Assembly (NCBI GenBank): GCA_015501075.1 | Contig: JADNYJ010000033.1 | Span: 223,448-287,447 of the forward strand | DNA: 64,000 bases | Reading direction: 5' to 3' | DNA from: Gymnopilus junonius | Lineage: Eukaryota > Basidiomycota > Agaricomycetes > Agaricales > Galerinaceae | Shown here: positions 1 to 12,358 of the stretch, one piece after another | Layout: every line of letters begins with the position of its first letter | Position numbering within the stretch: the stretch's first letter is position 1 | Notes under the pieces: model-generated | What the model was told of the DNA's origin: nothing | Database searches by the model: none | Seen by the model: only the letters and a program-made list of their open reading frames with translations | Position numbers and translations under genes: made by a program

Positions 1-115
1 AATGTGGGAGCAAAGGTCAACAGTTGTTGGTTTTGGACACCATTGTATTGCATTTCCTGTTCCAAGCAGAAAAATGGTAAAAGGAGCACTGCACGGCTTA
101 AACAAAGAGAGAAAA

Positions 116-2306
116 TTAAGTGGACATTTCAGGAATAACAGGAGAAATGTACTTCAAGCATGGCAGATCTGGAAAGCACTTGTGGAGGGCACGCAGAGCA
201 GGGGTGGATAGAAGGACACAACATTTGCTGTCTGATTTCTGTTTGACAACATCACTGAAATAACAAAGTAAATATCTCTGATAGTGAAATAAAAGATTGA
301 AATACCAGTCAGAGCTATCAGTGTGTTTGGCACTCTTTTTCTTTTTGTTGTTCTTCTTGACAGCACGGGATTTGCGACCATCAGCATCACTGCAAAAGGA
401 AGAATTAAACAAGAGGAGTAAAACAATGAGAATAAAGCCACCTTGCAGAGTCAGAGGAGTTGCCAGAAGAAGCCTTCGCATTCCTCTTACGATGATGAGA
501 AGGAGACCTATATATATTATCAGAACAGGTGAGAGATTTAATAATAAAAATTGTTGTAAGAGACAAGAGAAGACATATGTAGAGGAGTCCAACTCCTCAT
601 CAGAAGAAGTCTCTTGCTTGGCACAGTGAGATTTGCAGTGTTTGCTCTGAGACATTTTGGCTGAATGCACATCAATGTTTTCTTCTTCTGAGTCTGAATC
701 TGTGCTGCTCTGATGCCCACAGGTGGCCTGCTTCCCCTTCCCTTTGTAGCCAGAATGAGGGCAATTCTTGGCAACAGGAGAACTGTCAGATTCTTCAGAA
801 TGGTTGCATTTGTGGGTTGACTTCTCTCGATGACAAGAGGACTTGTGAGCAGATTTGTCTTCATCATCATGAATGATAAAACCATCAAGGCTGTCAAATG
901 AAGAGTCATTGGTATGCACATGAGAAGATTTATTGCAGTGGTGAGGAGAGGATCTATTGTGTGAACGAGATCTGTGATGAGGAGAGGACTTGCAATGCGA
1001 ATGGGATCCATGATGAGAAGAAGATCTCTGGTGAGGGGAAGATCTGGGTTGAGTGCCCTTGTGATCCTCGACACCAGATGAATCATCATCTGTTGTCACA
1101 TGGGAGTGCTTGGTGGGACGCATTGACTTGGGAGGACCAGAGTCATATGCAGAGTCAAGACCAGGTGCTTCGCCAGCATGAGCCTGTACACCCGAAGTTT
1201 CAAGGTCATGACTGCGGGCTGGCACAGGCTCAGCAGAAATTTCATCAGCATCAACCTGTTGGGATTGTTGTGGCTGCTTGCCCTTGTTCTTTAAGGAAGC
1301 CTCATGCATTCAACATTTCATACTATAGTCAGAATGTCCAGCATCCTCTTGATTCATAGCTAGGAATTTGCTATATGAGACAGAATAATAGCATAAACAG
1401 ATAAGTAAAATGAGAGAGCAATAAAAAATACGAATGCAGGTGTGACAGTATCCATGTCTCCATCAAGAAAACATTCCTCCTCCGAAAATGTGTGTCCTCG
1501 GATGGTAAGATGTGTGGTTTGGGCCTTTGCTTGAGATTGAGAAAGACTAGCAAGGAAAGTATAATTTTTTTTTAAAAAGAGGATTTCATGAATGCATCAA
1601 AACATACAGTTTGAAGAGGTCGAGGTGAGAAGACTCCTCAGCATTTGCTGTATGAATCTTTCCCTGGCTATCTTCAGCATCCCCAGTAAAGTCCACAACC
1701 TGGCCAGACTTCTTGGACTCAGGAGCACCATCAAGTACAGCACCCTCAAGAACCTTCCATGTAGGCTTGTGGCTATGAACGAAGACAACATTTCAGAAGT
1801 GCATGGAAAGGAAAGTCAAAATGATGTTAAACTTACATCCTTCTGGTAGAGTCGGGTTGTGCAGAAGGGCCAGGGCCAGCTTCATCAACATCCATAGGGC
1901 TAAGGAAAGTTTTAAAAAATCAGCATTATGGCTATAGTAATGAAAATCAACTAAAATAACCTGATCTCCCCAAAACTAAGATGATGAGAAGAAGTCTTCA
2001 CTGGTGTATTAGCACTAGGAGGAGTAAATGATTACATTACTACACAGCAAAAAAATTCATGTGAAACACACATTATAGTGACAGCTGAATGGTCCTGAAA
2101 CTCAGGAAATCTGGGCCTAGGCTTCACAGACTTTGTGATTTTGGTGGGTGGCTCAACAAACTCTCTGTAAACCCAGTCAGTGAGGAAGTAGGTGTGATTG
2201 TAAGAGGGCAAAGAAACTTGCATATCAGAAGATGGGTCTTGAATGATGTGGGCTCATTTTTTCTTTTCAGGTAAAAGCTGGATTTGCGAGCTGGCACAAA
2301 TGACAT
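116..2306 (-). CDS. Leftward gene of element P: unknown Ser/His-rich protein, multi-exon
   Basis: I do not recognise this gene. The longest open stretch is 116-1309. It starts with a Gln/Asp-rich segment, then a long Ser/His/Lys-rich low-complexity region with repeated Ser-Pro-His-His and Ser-Arg-Ser-His patterns, then acidic Ser/Asp/Glu patches. The end of that frame is hydrophobic and may be unspliced intron. Upstream pieces in the same direction read sensibly: a segment with Tyr-Asn-His-Thr-Tyr and Val-Glu-Pro-Pro-Thr-Lys near 2032-2223, a Pro-Met-Asp-Val-Asp segment near 1890, and a Lys-Pro-Thr-Trp-Lys-Val segment near 1600-1790. Each is bounded by GT and AG, so a spliced gene is likely. 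The same pieces are kept at 56140-56858 in copy 2, which argues the exons are real. The exact exon chain is not settled. Composition suggests a disordered, possibly nuclear protein; function unknown. Confidence 0.4.
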
Positions 2307-3344
2307 TAGAGAGGCGAGGTAGGTGTTGAATGGGACCTACTCCAAAGACTCTGCAGTACTGGGCTCTATTCTAAAGGAGGCAACAATTAGAAAGACAAAC
2401 AAAAAAAAAAGGAGAAAATGGAAAAAGACAAACTTGATTCGAACATTGGAAGACATTGGCGATAATTCAAACTTGATGTTAAAAACTGGAGGGAAGATTT
2501 GGGAAGAATGGGTTGAAGGGAAAAGCAAAAATGGTACCCTTTTAACATAAACATAAGGACCGATGCAACTGCAAATGAACAAGAGAACGACATACCATCA
2601 TGCACCTTAGAAATGCTGATGTGCATTAAAGAGAAGTGAATGCAAATCCATTGAGGAACATCAATGAGAGAAGGTCAGCATACATCAGCTCAACTTCACA
2701 GGTATTGACCAACTGGAAGAAAAACAGAATGTACCAGAAGCAAACAAGGATGGTGAAGACAAATTCATAAGCTAGATAGAATACAGATACCGAGCCTCAG
2801 AACAGACTTAAGAAGGGAAATAAAAGATAGTTAGAGACAGATCCAAAAAGAAGGCACAAACTCACATCACAAGAAGTATTGCAACATTGAAACAAGTATC
2901 AGGAACTGGCGACAGCTTCTTTTTCAGTTAGAATGATGTCAGTTAGATGAGGTCATACGAACATGTGCGACACTCAGCAAGGACAATGTTAAACAAGCCA
3001 AATTTACCCTTTGCCCAGTTATATCCCTTAGTCCCAATGCACCTACCGTACAATACCTCCACTGCCTTATGCAAACCATGGACAGAATATATGACATGGA
3101 TGCAGCAGGTTAGCACACCAGAACCCTCAGTATTTAAAAGCCACTAAAGACGAACACATACTAGCTGATGCACTAGAAGAAATAGCAAGCAAATGGATTG
3201 ACAATCCCTTCAGCAAACTTCACCTGGTGGAAATAACAAATGTGAGTACCAGCCATACTTCATGGAAGGCAGAACTTACAGATATAATTGAGCAGGCAGA
3301 AAACTGGGCCCACATGTATGAACCTGAACATGTAGGTGTCCCTA

Positions 3345-6101
3345 CATCAGGAAAACAAAGAAAAGCTCTAGAGCCACTGGGGGCTCCTGGGAGTGTTCTA
3401 GAGCATGAGGGCATCAAAGCTGTCAGAGTGCTCTCATCCAATCCTCACAAAAAATAATTTCCTAAGGATAGTCCCAGAGCACCCAGAGATTGCTCTGTAG
3501 CATCTCATAGAGCTGCTTAGTGTATTCTGAGGGCATCTGGAGTTTGTCAGTCAAAGCTCTGACCGGGATACTTTAGATTCAAGTATTATTTAACTCAGAA
3601 ATGCAAGTAAGAAGTAAAACAAATATATATACAAAACTGCATAAGGGGTACATGGGCTGTGTACATACAGAGGGTAATACTAACTACTTGGAAAACAGCA
3701 CTATCTACCCCTTCTCCCCTCCAGATACAGTAATAAGGACCTATGTTGGTGTTGACAGCGGTGGCGGTGACAGCGAGGGAGGGGTGTCCTACGTAGGTGA
3801 CTAGTCAATAAGAAACTTTGTGAAAAAGAGGAGGGGAGGTATGTACCTAGGCCAGCGACATCGACAAAGCGGCAGTGGAGGAGGCAGTGGTGATGTGCCA
3901 TGGAGGAGATGTGCGTGAGATGGTGGTGGCAGCCGAGGACTGCCGTCGAGGTGTGTTGGCACCCACAGAGGTCAGAGTTTCCTGTTGAAGTCATATGTTA
4001 GTGTTGGTGTAGAAAAGAAAGGGAAGGGGGACTTACCAGTGCTAGGGAGGCCGTGTGAAGCAGCCACGACCACCACATCATGACATGGGCCATACAGCCA
4101 TCAGCCCATCGATGGGCTAGCCAGCATCCATGTCAGCACGGAGGGCGGAAGTGGTGTGTGAGAGGGCAATCATGATGTGTTGCGGCAAAGGCAGAAGGAG
4201 GAGGCAGTGATGATGGCGAGGGAGGATATCCTAAAAAATAAATAGTTACTAAGAAAGAAAAAAAAAGAGAGGGAGAGAGAGGCATACCTGGGCCAGCAAG
4301 GCTGGACAATGCGGGGGTGGGCGACTGCCACTTCACGCCTGCGTCATGTGGTGTCAATCCTTGCCAACCAGGCTGGCATCCACAATTGACTCATGGATGC
4401 CAGAGGCAGCAGCAAGAGGTGGTGGAAAGAGGAAGGGGAGAGGGAAGAGAAGTGGGAGGGGTCAGATGATGGTGTAAAGACAAGAGAAGTCTCGAATGTG
4501 AAGTTCGAACTTTTGTTGATCACCATCATGTGACCAATGGGAAAGTGCAGACAGAAAGTCAAGTCCGACTCTCCATCTGCACTTTCCCACTTCTCCTCCC
4601 ATTCAATAAACAAGATCAAGCATCGCGTTCGACGCATGGTTGATCTGTGTTTGCTGGGAGAAGGGGGTCAACATGCATGGACGCATTTGGAGTCCAAGGT
4701 CGGCCAAACTTGGCTGACCAGCAAACTCCGAATGTGATCAATGGCCTGTGCATCATTGATCCCGCTCTCTCTTCCACTTGGTCACCTGCCCTCTTCCTTC
4801 TTCTCCCTCCATCATGGTTCTCGCCCCTCCCTCCAAGGAGGATGTGGGCTTTCTCAAAATGAGCATGGGGTAGGCATTACAAAGGGGGGACCCATGGTAT
4901 GGGAGGCCCGACCGGTATGTGGAAGGACATATGCGTGAAATCCGCGCATATGTCTTTTTTCTTTCTATTCTTCTATTTTCTTCTATATTTTACTGATAAG
5001 ATTGTTTTATTTTCTCTAGATTTGATTTCTTACATACCCTGGTGCCTCCACTGCCCCCCTCGCCCAGCAAAAGCGAGATGTGGGTAGTTATTTTCCCTTT
5101 CCTCTCGACAACCTCACCCCCATCTCCCTCGCATGGAAGAGTGAGTCAGAGGTGGGTTATTTCACCTCTACAACCCAGGCCAACACCAACACCAACACTG
5201 TCACCACTGCCACCTTGCCGCCCCTTCTTCGCTTGCAATGCTGAGCAGGAGGGTGCTGAGGGCTACGTACTCGCCCCACTCACCCACGTTCTGCTGCCAT
5301 CACCCACTCCACCTCCCTCGTATTGAAGAGCGAGTCAGAGGTGGTTACGCTGACTCTCTGGCACACAGCAGCTGTCGTCGCTGCTTCCCCACCCTCTCAA
5401 CTTGCCGCATCAAGCTGGAGGGTGGGTATGGTGCTGGTAGTTGCACACGACCACCCCTTGCTTCTCAGTTGCAAGGACGAGCTGGGCTCATGGGTGGTGC
5501 AGTTGCACCCAGCTACCACCAATGCATGGCATTGACCTTGCCGCAGCTCAACCCTCTCACTATGTGCAAGTTGGGCAGATGCCTGCAGCATTGCATCACA
5601 GCTGGCCCTTCCACCACACCACCACTTGTCTTCCTACCCCTGCAACATGGAGATTCCTCCTGTTGCTTTTGTTTTTCTTTTTTGTGATCTATAAGCCATG
5701 TATATACAGTAGTGTATTAAATTATAAAGAATATAATTCATTTTCTTTACTTATTGGACAGAACTAAATACTAGTAAAGGAGATTGGAGGGGCTACCACA
5801 GATGGTGTTCATGTGACTTTTGCCTTGCAACTTCAGCTTGCAATTCCAGGGCAGAGGTCACATGATTGTCTGAACTCAACTATCTATTAGTATTACTGTA
5901 TTACTTGACTATCCTAATTTATTTTACCCCTGGGAGCTCTGAGTGATTCTAGAGCTTTTTATTGAAGAGCTGTTGCTGAGAGCACCTGGGGGAACACAGA
6001 GTGCTCAGAGATGTGATGGGAGCTCCTAGACCAAAGTGATGGATTGGGTAAGCCCTGTGTTTGCCTGAGTTTGTTCAGGGCAAAAATGCTTTTTCCTGAT
6101 G
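3345..6101. mobile_element. Element C: TA-flanked non-autonomous element with CATCAGGAAAA ends
   Basis: The element starts CATCAGGAAAA and ends TTTTCCTGATG, so its ends are 11 bp perfect inverted repeats. It is flanked by TA on both sides (3343-3344 and 6102-6103). The uninterrupted copy of the same locus near 55102-55112 (minus strand) reads GTGTCCCTAAGGCATGG. The insertion therefore duplicated exactly one TA, as Tc1/mariner-type transposases do. Inside there is no transposase; the open frames are short and Pro/Ser/Thr-rich. It is homologous in the same orientation to element A (38080-41095), for example around 3640-3740 versus 38365-38470, but clearly diverged. It is non-autonomous unless a spliced unknown gene is hidden inside. 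Confidence 0.8.
4539..4588. repeat. Decayed central palindrome of element C
   Basis: The outer arms GGGAAAGTGCAGA and its near-complement TCTGCACTTTCCC face each other around an AGTCAAGTCCGACT centre. It occupies the position of the near-perfect 44 bp palindrome in copies A (39494-39537) and B (53044-53087). Confidence 0.7.
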
Positions 6102-7177
6102 TAAGGCATGGCGCTTGATCAAACAGGTGGCGCACATGCAGAACAATGCAAGAGCTCCTAGGGAAGAAGTTGTATTGATGGTCCAAGGTATCATTGCAAA
6201 GAAAGATCTCCCCCCATTTGAGGACAAGATAAGGTCATCCTATCCAATGTGTACACCTTTCTGGGACTGATATATATTTTGCACCAGCCCATCGAGCACC
6301 CATACACAGCATCTGAGGCAAAACGTCACACTGATTGGGTCCCAGACACCAACCTTCATGTGTGCATTGGACAACATTGGTGAAATTCATGCCCTCTTCA
6401 GTCATTCGGTTGGACATAAAAACCTCCAAGCATGTGGCATCATCACGAGCAAGCATTGGAGATGTTGAATAGATATTTTACCCCAAGGAAACAGGCTCAG
6501 GAAGCAGAAGAATTTACCCTCGGGTGTGACATTGACCCAAAGGACATTCTCAAGAAGGCCACCGGAAATCATCTGGTTCACATTGAAGACAACATTGTTC
6601 AGTACTATGAAATGGTGAAAAGGTTCTGGTGATGCAAAGTAAGTATCAGCTGCAAACCATTATAGCAATTAATACTAAACGTCAAAACACATACTAGATT
6701 CATCCCAGCAAAGCTGATTAAGTTCCAAGTGGGTGACATAGTGGAAGCCCAAGTATCTATTATTCTCATCCCACAATGCGAGAGCAAGTTCAAATCCACC
6801 ATGGTGTTGCAATCTCTGACAATAATGGATGGAACCTTCACACAGGTAAGTAAGCCTCCAATAAATTGCACAGGACTTACTGACGAGTTACACAGGATGC
6901 AGCCAAAATGCAACTGCAACTGCAAAAGTCTGCCATAGCCAATATATCTATGGGACCAACTCTCAAATGCAGTGTGGGATATGCAGACGAGGAGTTTGGA
7001 ATAACGAAGCACAAGTTTAGTCGACTGAGGGTTGATGAAGATGAAGATGATGTGAATAAGGCGAATGAAGAGTGGGACTGATGGAGAAATACACACCCAT
7101 AGAATGGTTGCAGCATATTAGCAGAGAATATCATATCACATGAAGAAATAAATGTGCATGAGAGCAAAGAAAGGTGT

Positions 7178-7446
7178 CAAGCAGGTGGAATTTGCGAACC
7201 AAGTTCACTGCATCATGACGTGACATTCTGCTTAGTCAACCCTCATCTAGACGAGGTCTTTATCCAAATGTGGGTTCGATCTGGCATGGAAGTTCTGCTT
7301 AGTCAACCCTCGTCTAGACGAGGTCTTTATCCAAATGCGGGTTCGGTCTGGCATGGAAGTCTGAAGACCTCATCTAGATGAGGGTTGACTAAGCAGAATG
7401 TCACGTCATGATGCAGTGAACTTGGTTCGCAAATTCCACCTGCTTG
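7178..7446. repeat. Foldback repeat with 79 bp arms and an internal 67 bp tandem duplication
   Basis: Arm 7178-7256 is the near-perfect reverse complement of 7368-7446. A unit beginning TCTGCTTAGTCAACCCTC is present twice head to tail (about 7227-7293 and 7294-7360). Its second copy contains the perfect 16 bp palindrome CCTCGTCTAGACGAGG. No coding frame is evident. It could be a MITE with long inverted ends or a local foldback; no clear target duplication is visible. Confidence 0.75.
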
Positions 7447-7725
7447 AAAACATTCAAAACATATCCAGGGAACGAACAGTTGGATATTTTTACAGTTTTT
7501 GACTCTGAATACACAGCATATTTACATGAGCCAAAAGAAACAAAAATTGCAAAATTGAAAAGTTGAAAATTTCGCAAAAAGGGTCATGACTGAGGGTATA
7601 ACGTGCGAAGACAAGTAAAATAAGAAATAAAGAAGAGAGAACAGAGCACGAATAGGGGACAGGGAACGGAAGTTTCACACAGTGAGGGGAGTTATGGCTA
7701 TTTCCAGCTCAAATAGCATTACAAG
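7447..7725. other. Intergenic, no gene seen
   Basis: AT-rich sequence between the foldback repeat and the hAT element. No convincing coding frame or RNA gene. Its last 8 bases, ATTACAAG (7718-7725), are the left target duplication of the hAT element. Confidence 0.6.
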
Positions 7726-10700
7726 TAGTGTTGTCGCCGGAGTGAGGCGAGGTGAGTGCGAGGTGGTAACTCGGACTAACTCAAACTACCGGGTTGACAA
7801 TGAGTTGCACTCACATGAACTCGTGAGTTCGGTCACTTCAGTGATGGTTTTCGCAGGGCTTTTGGCCAATCAGATGGCCATGATTAAGAGTAGATTAGAT
7901 CGTTGAGTACATGATAGTAGAGTGTATTATACGGTATATACAGAAGATTGAAGTTTCAGAACTAATTAGATGTAGAGTTACTATTCTTAATTAATTGATT
8001 AAGTTCCTCAAATTGTCCTGCAGCCATAAGCTCATCAATTGCAGTCTCAGTGATGTTTCCTGAGATGGTATAATCTGCTTCCTTTGCAATCAGGTCATTG
8101 ACAAAGGAAAGTCTGCTTGATCGGTAAGAGAACTTTAGGACTTGAAGGGCCTCTAAAAGTTCGCGTGAAATCCGGTTCCTGCGCAAGGTACATGTTTCCT
8201 TGCTTGATGAAAAAACTCTCTCACATGAGATGGAAGATGCTTGAGCTGGAAGAACATCCATTGCAACTCAGAAGAGGAATGGGTATTCATGCTCATTGAC
8301 CTGGTTAATGTTATTAAAATAAATTTCTTATATCTGGTATCATAAATGGAGTCACTCACCGACCAGAACTGAATGATATTGACCATGCCTGAGTCCTCGA
8401 AAGAGCTGAGAACACCGGCTGCTTCATATCTGATCAATTCCCGCTCCACAACCAGTTTATCTTCAGCTAGCTCTCGGGCTTTCCGTTCTGCTACTTCCTG
8501 TTCAGTTTCTTCACAGGAAATAGGAAGAGAAGTCGGCACTGGTTGAATGGGAGCCTGGACTGTTCGGCAGCCCATCATGCTAAATTGAAATGAAGATGAG
8601 TGCCTAATGGTAACATTGAGTGTCTGGAGCTGATTATAGCCACGGGAGATGTTGCTTGAGGTGGTATCCGTCAAAGACGACGTTTTGCTGAGAGGTCTTG
8701 TTGTAGACTGAGTTTGGAATGCCGCAGTTCGGCATGCATGTTGCTTGTAATTTAACATCTAAGAACCGGAAATGAATGACTACTGGAAGAGAATGACTTT
8801 ACATTGCACTCACTGCTTCCAGAATCCACTCTCGAGCTTGCCTTTCATTTTTGCAATCTGTGTCATCGTGCTTTTGTATGTAAGAAAATTTCTGCCCTGG
8901 ATTCAAGACTTCGCACCCAAGAAAAGTTGAGTCAACACCAATAAATGAAATAATAGAGTTACTCACTTATTGAAAGAGCATAAATCCTGGTTGTTCGAGT
9001 CCTCAAACATACTCTTCAATTTTCGAGATTCCAATCTTAATAAAATGTGAGAGTTCTGGAATGGTCTTGCAGAGATTTGTCCATTTAGTAATAAGCATTT
9101 CAAAGACAGGAAGCGCCATGCAGAGAGTTGGGGTCCGTTCCCCGAAAGAAGTTCTTGAGCAAGATGCGCAACGTGCAGTACCTGATGAATATCATAAAGT
9201 ATACCTTTCTCGGCTGTGTCCAGCAAAGTCGATGAATGTCTGCTTGGTCAAGGTCCAGAAGAAAATCACGGATTGCCTAGATATGGAAATTAATAAACCA
9301 AAAGAAGTGATAGATTGATTGGACTGGGTACCACTGCATACAGTTCTAGGACACGATCAATCATATTAAAAGTTGAGGACCACCTCGTCTCACAGTCATG
9401 AAGCAGCTGGACAAGACGAATTTTATCAGCCCCATTGTCAAGCTTTCCTTTCCAATATCCTGTCGCATTTCCCTGCTCAATTTTGTCCATTAAGGCTTGC
9501 CTGCATTGACCTGATACCTGGCAGGTAGCGACAATATTTTGACACTTTCCAACCAGGTCAGCTTCGAGTTTTGTGAGGTATTCTTCGCAAGCTTTTCTCC
9601 AGGCTTCCTTGCACTCCTCTGTAGGTGGATCACCATCTGGGTCATCAGTTGGGAATGGTGGCAGCTTGATATGTGAGAAATCTGGCTTCTTGAGTTCAGC
9701 CAACATTGTTTGACAGGAAATGTTGATGATATGAGGAAAGCATCTGGATTATGGTCATTATTTTAATGACTTTAGTGTGAAAATATCTAATCTAACTCAC
9801 TGAATTCGGTTTCCATCACAGTCAAATCGAATGTTCCTTGTCTCTAGTTCACATTCTAGCTCCTCCATGAAGGTGTTATTGTTTGAAGCATTGTCCATTG
9901 TGATTACACCAATCTAAAGGATGAGTCTCTTCAGTACTTTGGCATAAGTCTATTTGAAAATTAAAATTCTCTTACCTTTCCAAGGAGACCCATTTCCTCA
10001 ATAATCTTAATGAAATAGCAGGCAAGGTTGACACCAGTGTGACTACCTTCCACAAAGCGGAAGGCAATAAGCCCGCTATGATAGGTAACTGGACTTCGTG
10101 GGTCTTCACGCGCCATCCAATGTGTGGTTACTGCCATGAATGAGTCGAGGACAGGGTCAGTCCATAAATCAGTGGTAAAGGAAATGCGACCCTCTGAACA
10201 CTTCAATTCACCAATAGTAGCTTGGATTTGTTTCTTATATGCTTGAATAATCATCTCCATCATTTTTGTGCAATGAGGAAGATCCTTGTCATTGATGTTT
10301 CCCTTTCCTAAATAAAGCATGAGTTCTCGGAACTCTGGGCATTCAAGAACATTTATTGACTGGTAAGGCAAATTATTTCAAGTGTTAAATTAAAGTGATT
10401 GAAGACCAAATACCTGATCATCCACAATGATCCATTTTTGTAGTAATTCAAGAAATTTATCTCTTGAAAATTCCATGTCAGTGGATGCAGCTAAGGTCAC
10501 AGTAGTGGAATGTTTGAGTCCCTTCACTTGGACGGTTGCTCCATAAATGTCACCATGAAATTTCACAAGGTGCTCCCAGATGGTTTTGGTTATTCCACCA
10601 TTGGTATGTAACCATACCATCCACTTATTTCTAAAGAGATAAAGAGTAATTAAAAATCCATGATTCACTGAAAAGGTACTCTGACTTACGTGCAAAGTTT

Positions 10701-12101
10701 GCAGCCAAGAAACTCACAGTCTGGTTTGCAATCCAAGATCGGCTCATTGGTTGGCTTTTCTACAGGCTCCTTATCAGTCTGAAGGGCTCGAGTAAAATAC
10801 CAGACATCAGTTGCAGCACTGGGATTGTTGTGATAACGGCAAGCAGGGCACTTAGAACTGGCCTGAGAGTTTGTTGATGAGGATTCTTCCTCAGACCTGA
10901 CTGCAGGAGCTAGGAGTAAAGCTTCATTATTCTGATGTTTTGATATTCATTCCAATGACAAATATACTGACCATTAGGATCAATGTTTTCTCTCTCTTCA
11001 TTTATAGTTGAAGGACCAACTCCACAATGGGGTGAAGGAGTTATTGGAGCTGTGGTTCATCAGCAGTTCTTGGGGATGCTATGGCTTGCTATGGCTTGCT
11101 ATGGAGCACTCTGTAGCGCCGTGCCTGTGCTTGATAAAGGGGTACCCTTGCTACAGTGCTATGGGTTGCTATGGAGTGCTCCGTAATGTTACGTAGCATG
11201 CAGATTTTCCTTTTTCGGGCCTTTTTGGACCCTTAAATCCCAGACTTTGCTAATGTTGATCTTGTATTTACCTGTCTAGGGCGCTTAGATGAACGTCCAG
11301 TGGTGCCAGAGACCCGTTTTCTTTTTCCAGTTGTTGTGTTTGTTGCAGTACCATTCGAATTCAAAACTGTTGGAGCAGTAGATGTAGGCAGGAATTGAGG
11401 GACATAGTATCTCCTGAGTAGTAGGGGTGTGCACTTTGAGGAAAAGAGTTGCCAGTAGTATTAGGCAAACCAGTAGTGTTGTGATAGAGCATGCCAGGAT
11501 ATGGGTATGAGTTATAAGTTGGAGCTGCATGTGCAGAAAAATGTGAAGGACCAGCAGAGGTTTGAAGCGAACCAGTAGGAGGGTCATGGTAAGAAAACTG
11601 AGACAGAGGAGTAGATGGATAATCTGCTGGAGATGTTTGCAGCAAGCGCATTTGCTCATAGTCAGCATCCCAATGTTGTGTCACCATAGCAAAGGAGAAT
11701 AAAGGACAGAAAGATGGGCAATTTCTCTTAAAATGCTTTGGAAGACCACATTTTATATGTTTTGTGGCTTGCCTAGTCTCCGAAAAATGTGGTTGTACAG
11801 TAAATTTTCACCAGCAACAAGATCAAATTTATATTGCGTTGTTAGGCACATTGATTCTATATATTCGACAGCGAAATTGAGCTACAGAGGGGAGGGAGGA
11901 GGAAGGAGCGAGAACATAATGGTTTGGCGCTTGCATACGCGCTCTCAAGGCGCGTGCGCGACTCAATCACATGTATGACTTTGCACCAACTCGACCTAAC
12001 TCGCCGAGTTACACCGGATCAACTCGTTGTCAACGAGTTGGTTCGAGTTAGTAACTCGTCGGTGCGAGACTCGAGGTCAACTCACTCCGGCGACAACACT
12101 A
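7726..12101 (-). mobile_element. hAT DNA transposon, full length, non-functional
   Basis: The ends are exact inverted repeats for 21 bases starting TAGTGTTGTCGCCGGAGTGA. The flanks ATTACAAG (7718-7725) and GTTACAAG (12102-12109) are an 8 bp target duplication with one mismatch, the size typical of hAT. Both subterminal regions are packed with ACTCG/CGAGT motifs in both orientations (7760-7835 and 11975-12075), as expected for transposase-binding repeats. The element is 4376 bp and carries one transposase gene on the minus strand. Confidence 0.93.
7962..11687 (-). pseudogene. hAT transposase (BED finger, RNase H-like core, hAT dimerisation domain), broken
   Basis: Reading from 11687 leftwards: a Pro/Ser/Tyr-rich N-terminus with a basic patch Gly-Lys-Arg-Lys-Arg near 11310; a BED-type zinc finger split by an intron near 10630-10690 (Trp-Tyr-Phe, Cys-Lys-Leu-Cys, then Trp-Glu-His-Leu-Val-Lys-Phe-His); the first catalytic block Phe-Thr-Thr-Asp-Leu-Trp-Thr-Asp (about 10170); the second block Met-Asp-Asn-Ala-Ser-Asn-Asn (about 9900); Arg-Cys-Phe-Pro-His (about 9740); and the C-terminal dimerisation block Ser-Cys-Glu-Arg-Val-Phe-Ser-Ser (7962-8261). 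Introns of about 50-60 bp separate the blocks. Breaks: an apparent frameshift near 11410, shifted frames and stops between 8960 and 9290, and an in-frame TGA near 8270 just before the conserved Val-Ala-Met-Asp-Val-Leu-Pro. The family normally excises and inserts DNA; this copy cannot make a full protein. Confidence 0.88.
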
Positions 12102-12358
12102 GTTACAAGTCGCGGTGAGAAGTCGGCCTATATAAACGAGACCTATAAATAGGCCTCGTAATATTTGTCTGTCCATACTTCCTGATGAAATGGTTGCCGC
12201 CGCACATAGCACATTCGACATCAGAGCTAGAATTTGACTAATTACCGGTAGGTCGGGTGTGGGTGGTGTTCATGTTCTGAAGTGCTTCTAAAATTTGTTT
12301 AAAAATCAATCCAATCTCTTCATTCTTAACAGAATCTACCCAAAAGAGAAGAGAAAAA

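Larger units (their letters stand above)
1..7081. mobile_element. Element 'P', copy 1 (cut by the window edge, split by element C)
   Basis: This is a repeated segment. The part from about 1590 to 6660, with 3345-6101 removed, reappears reversed at 54519-56858 with high similarity in coding and non-coding parts. It carries two divergent gene models, one leftward (116-2306) and one rightward (2947-7081), separated by about 640 bp. I see no transposase motif, LTR or terminal repeat. The left end lies outside the window and the right end is not defined. Calling it a mobile element is inference from two dispersed copies inside transposon-rich DNA; a segmental duplication is the alternative. Confidence 0.55.
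2947..7081 (+). pseudogene. Rightward gene of element P, interrupted by element C; unknown protein
   Basis: I do not recognise a named domain. The coding pieces run from 2947 to 3344 and resume at 6102, because the 2757 bp element C sits inside. In copy 2 the same frame reads straight across (54549-55205 minus strand), which shows where the break is. Readable pieces include Ala-Leu-Glu-Glu-Ile-Ala-Ser-Lys-Trp, then Trp-Ala-His-Met-Tyr-Glu-Pro, then a C-terminal part near 6710-7081 with Phe-Gln-Val-Gly-Asp-Ile-Val-Glu and an acidic tail ending in Trp-Asp-stop at 7079-7081. Introns of about 50-60 bp are likely (for example after 6845). An in-frame stop near 6268 is also present in copy 2. From memory, proteins with this C-terminal part are common in mushroom genomes, with no assigned function. 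The insertion makes this copy a pseudogene. Confidence 0.45.

Noticed and set aside
297..629. Plus-strand frames at 297-629 and 898-1359
   Set aside because: They are shadows of the minus-strand Ser/His-rich gene of element P.
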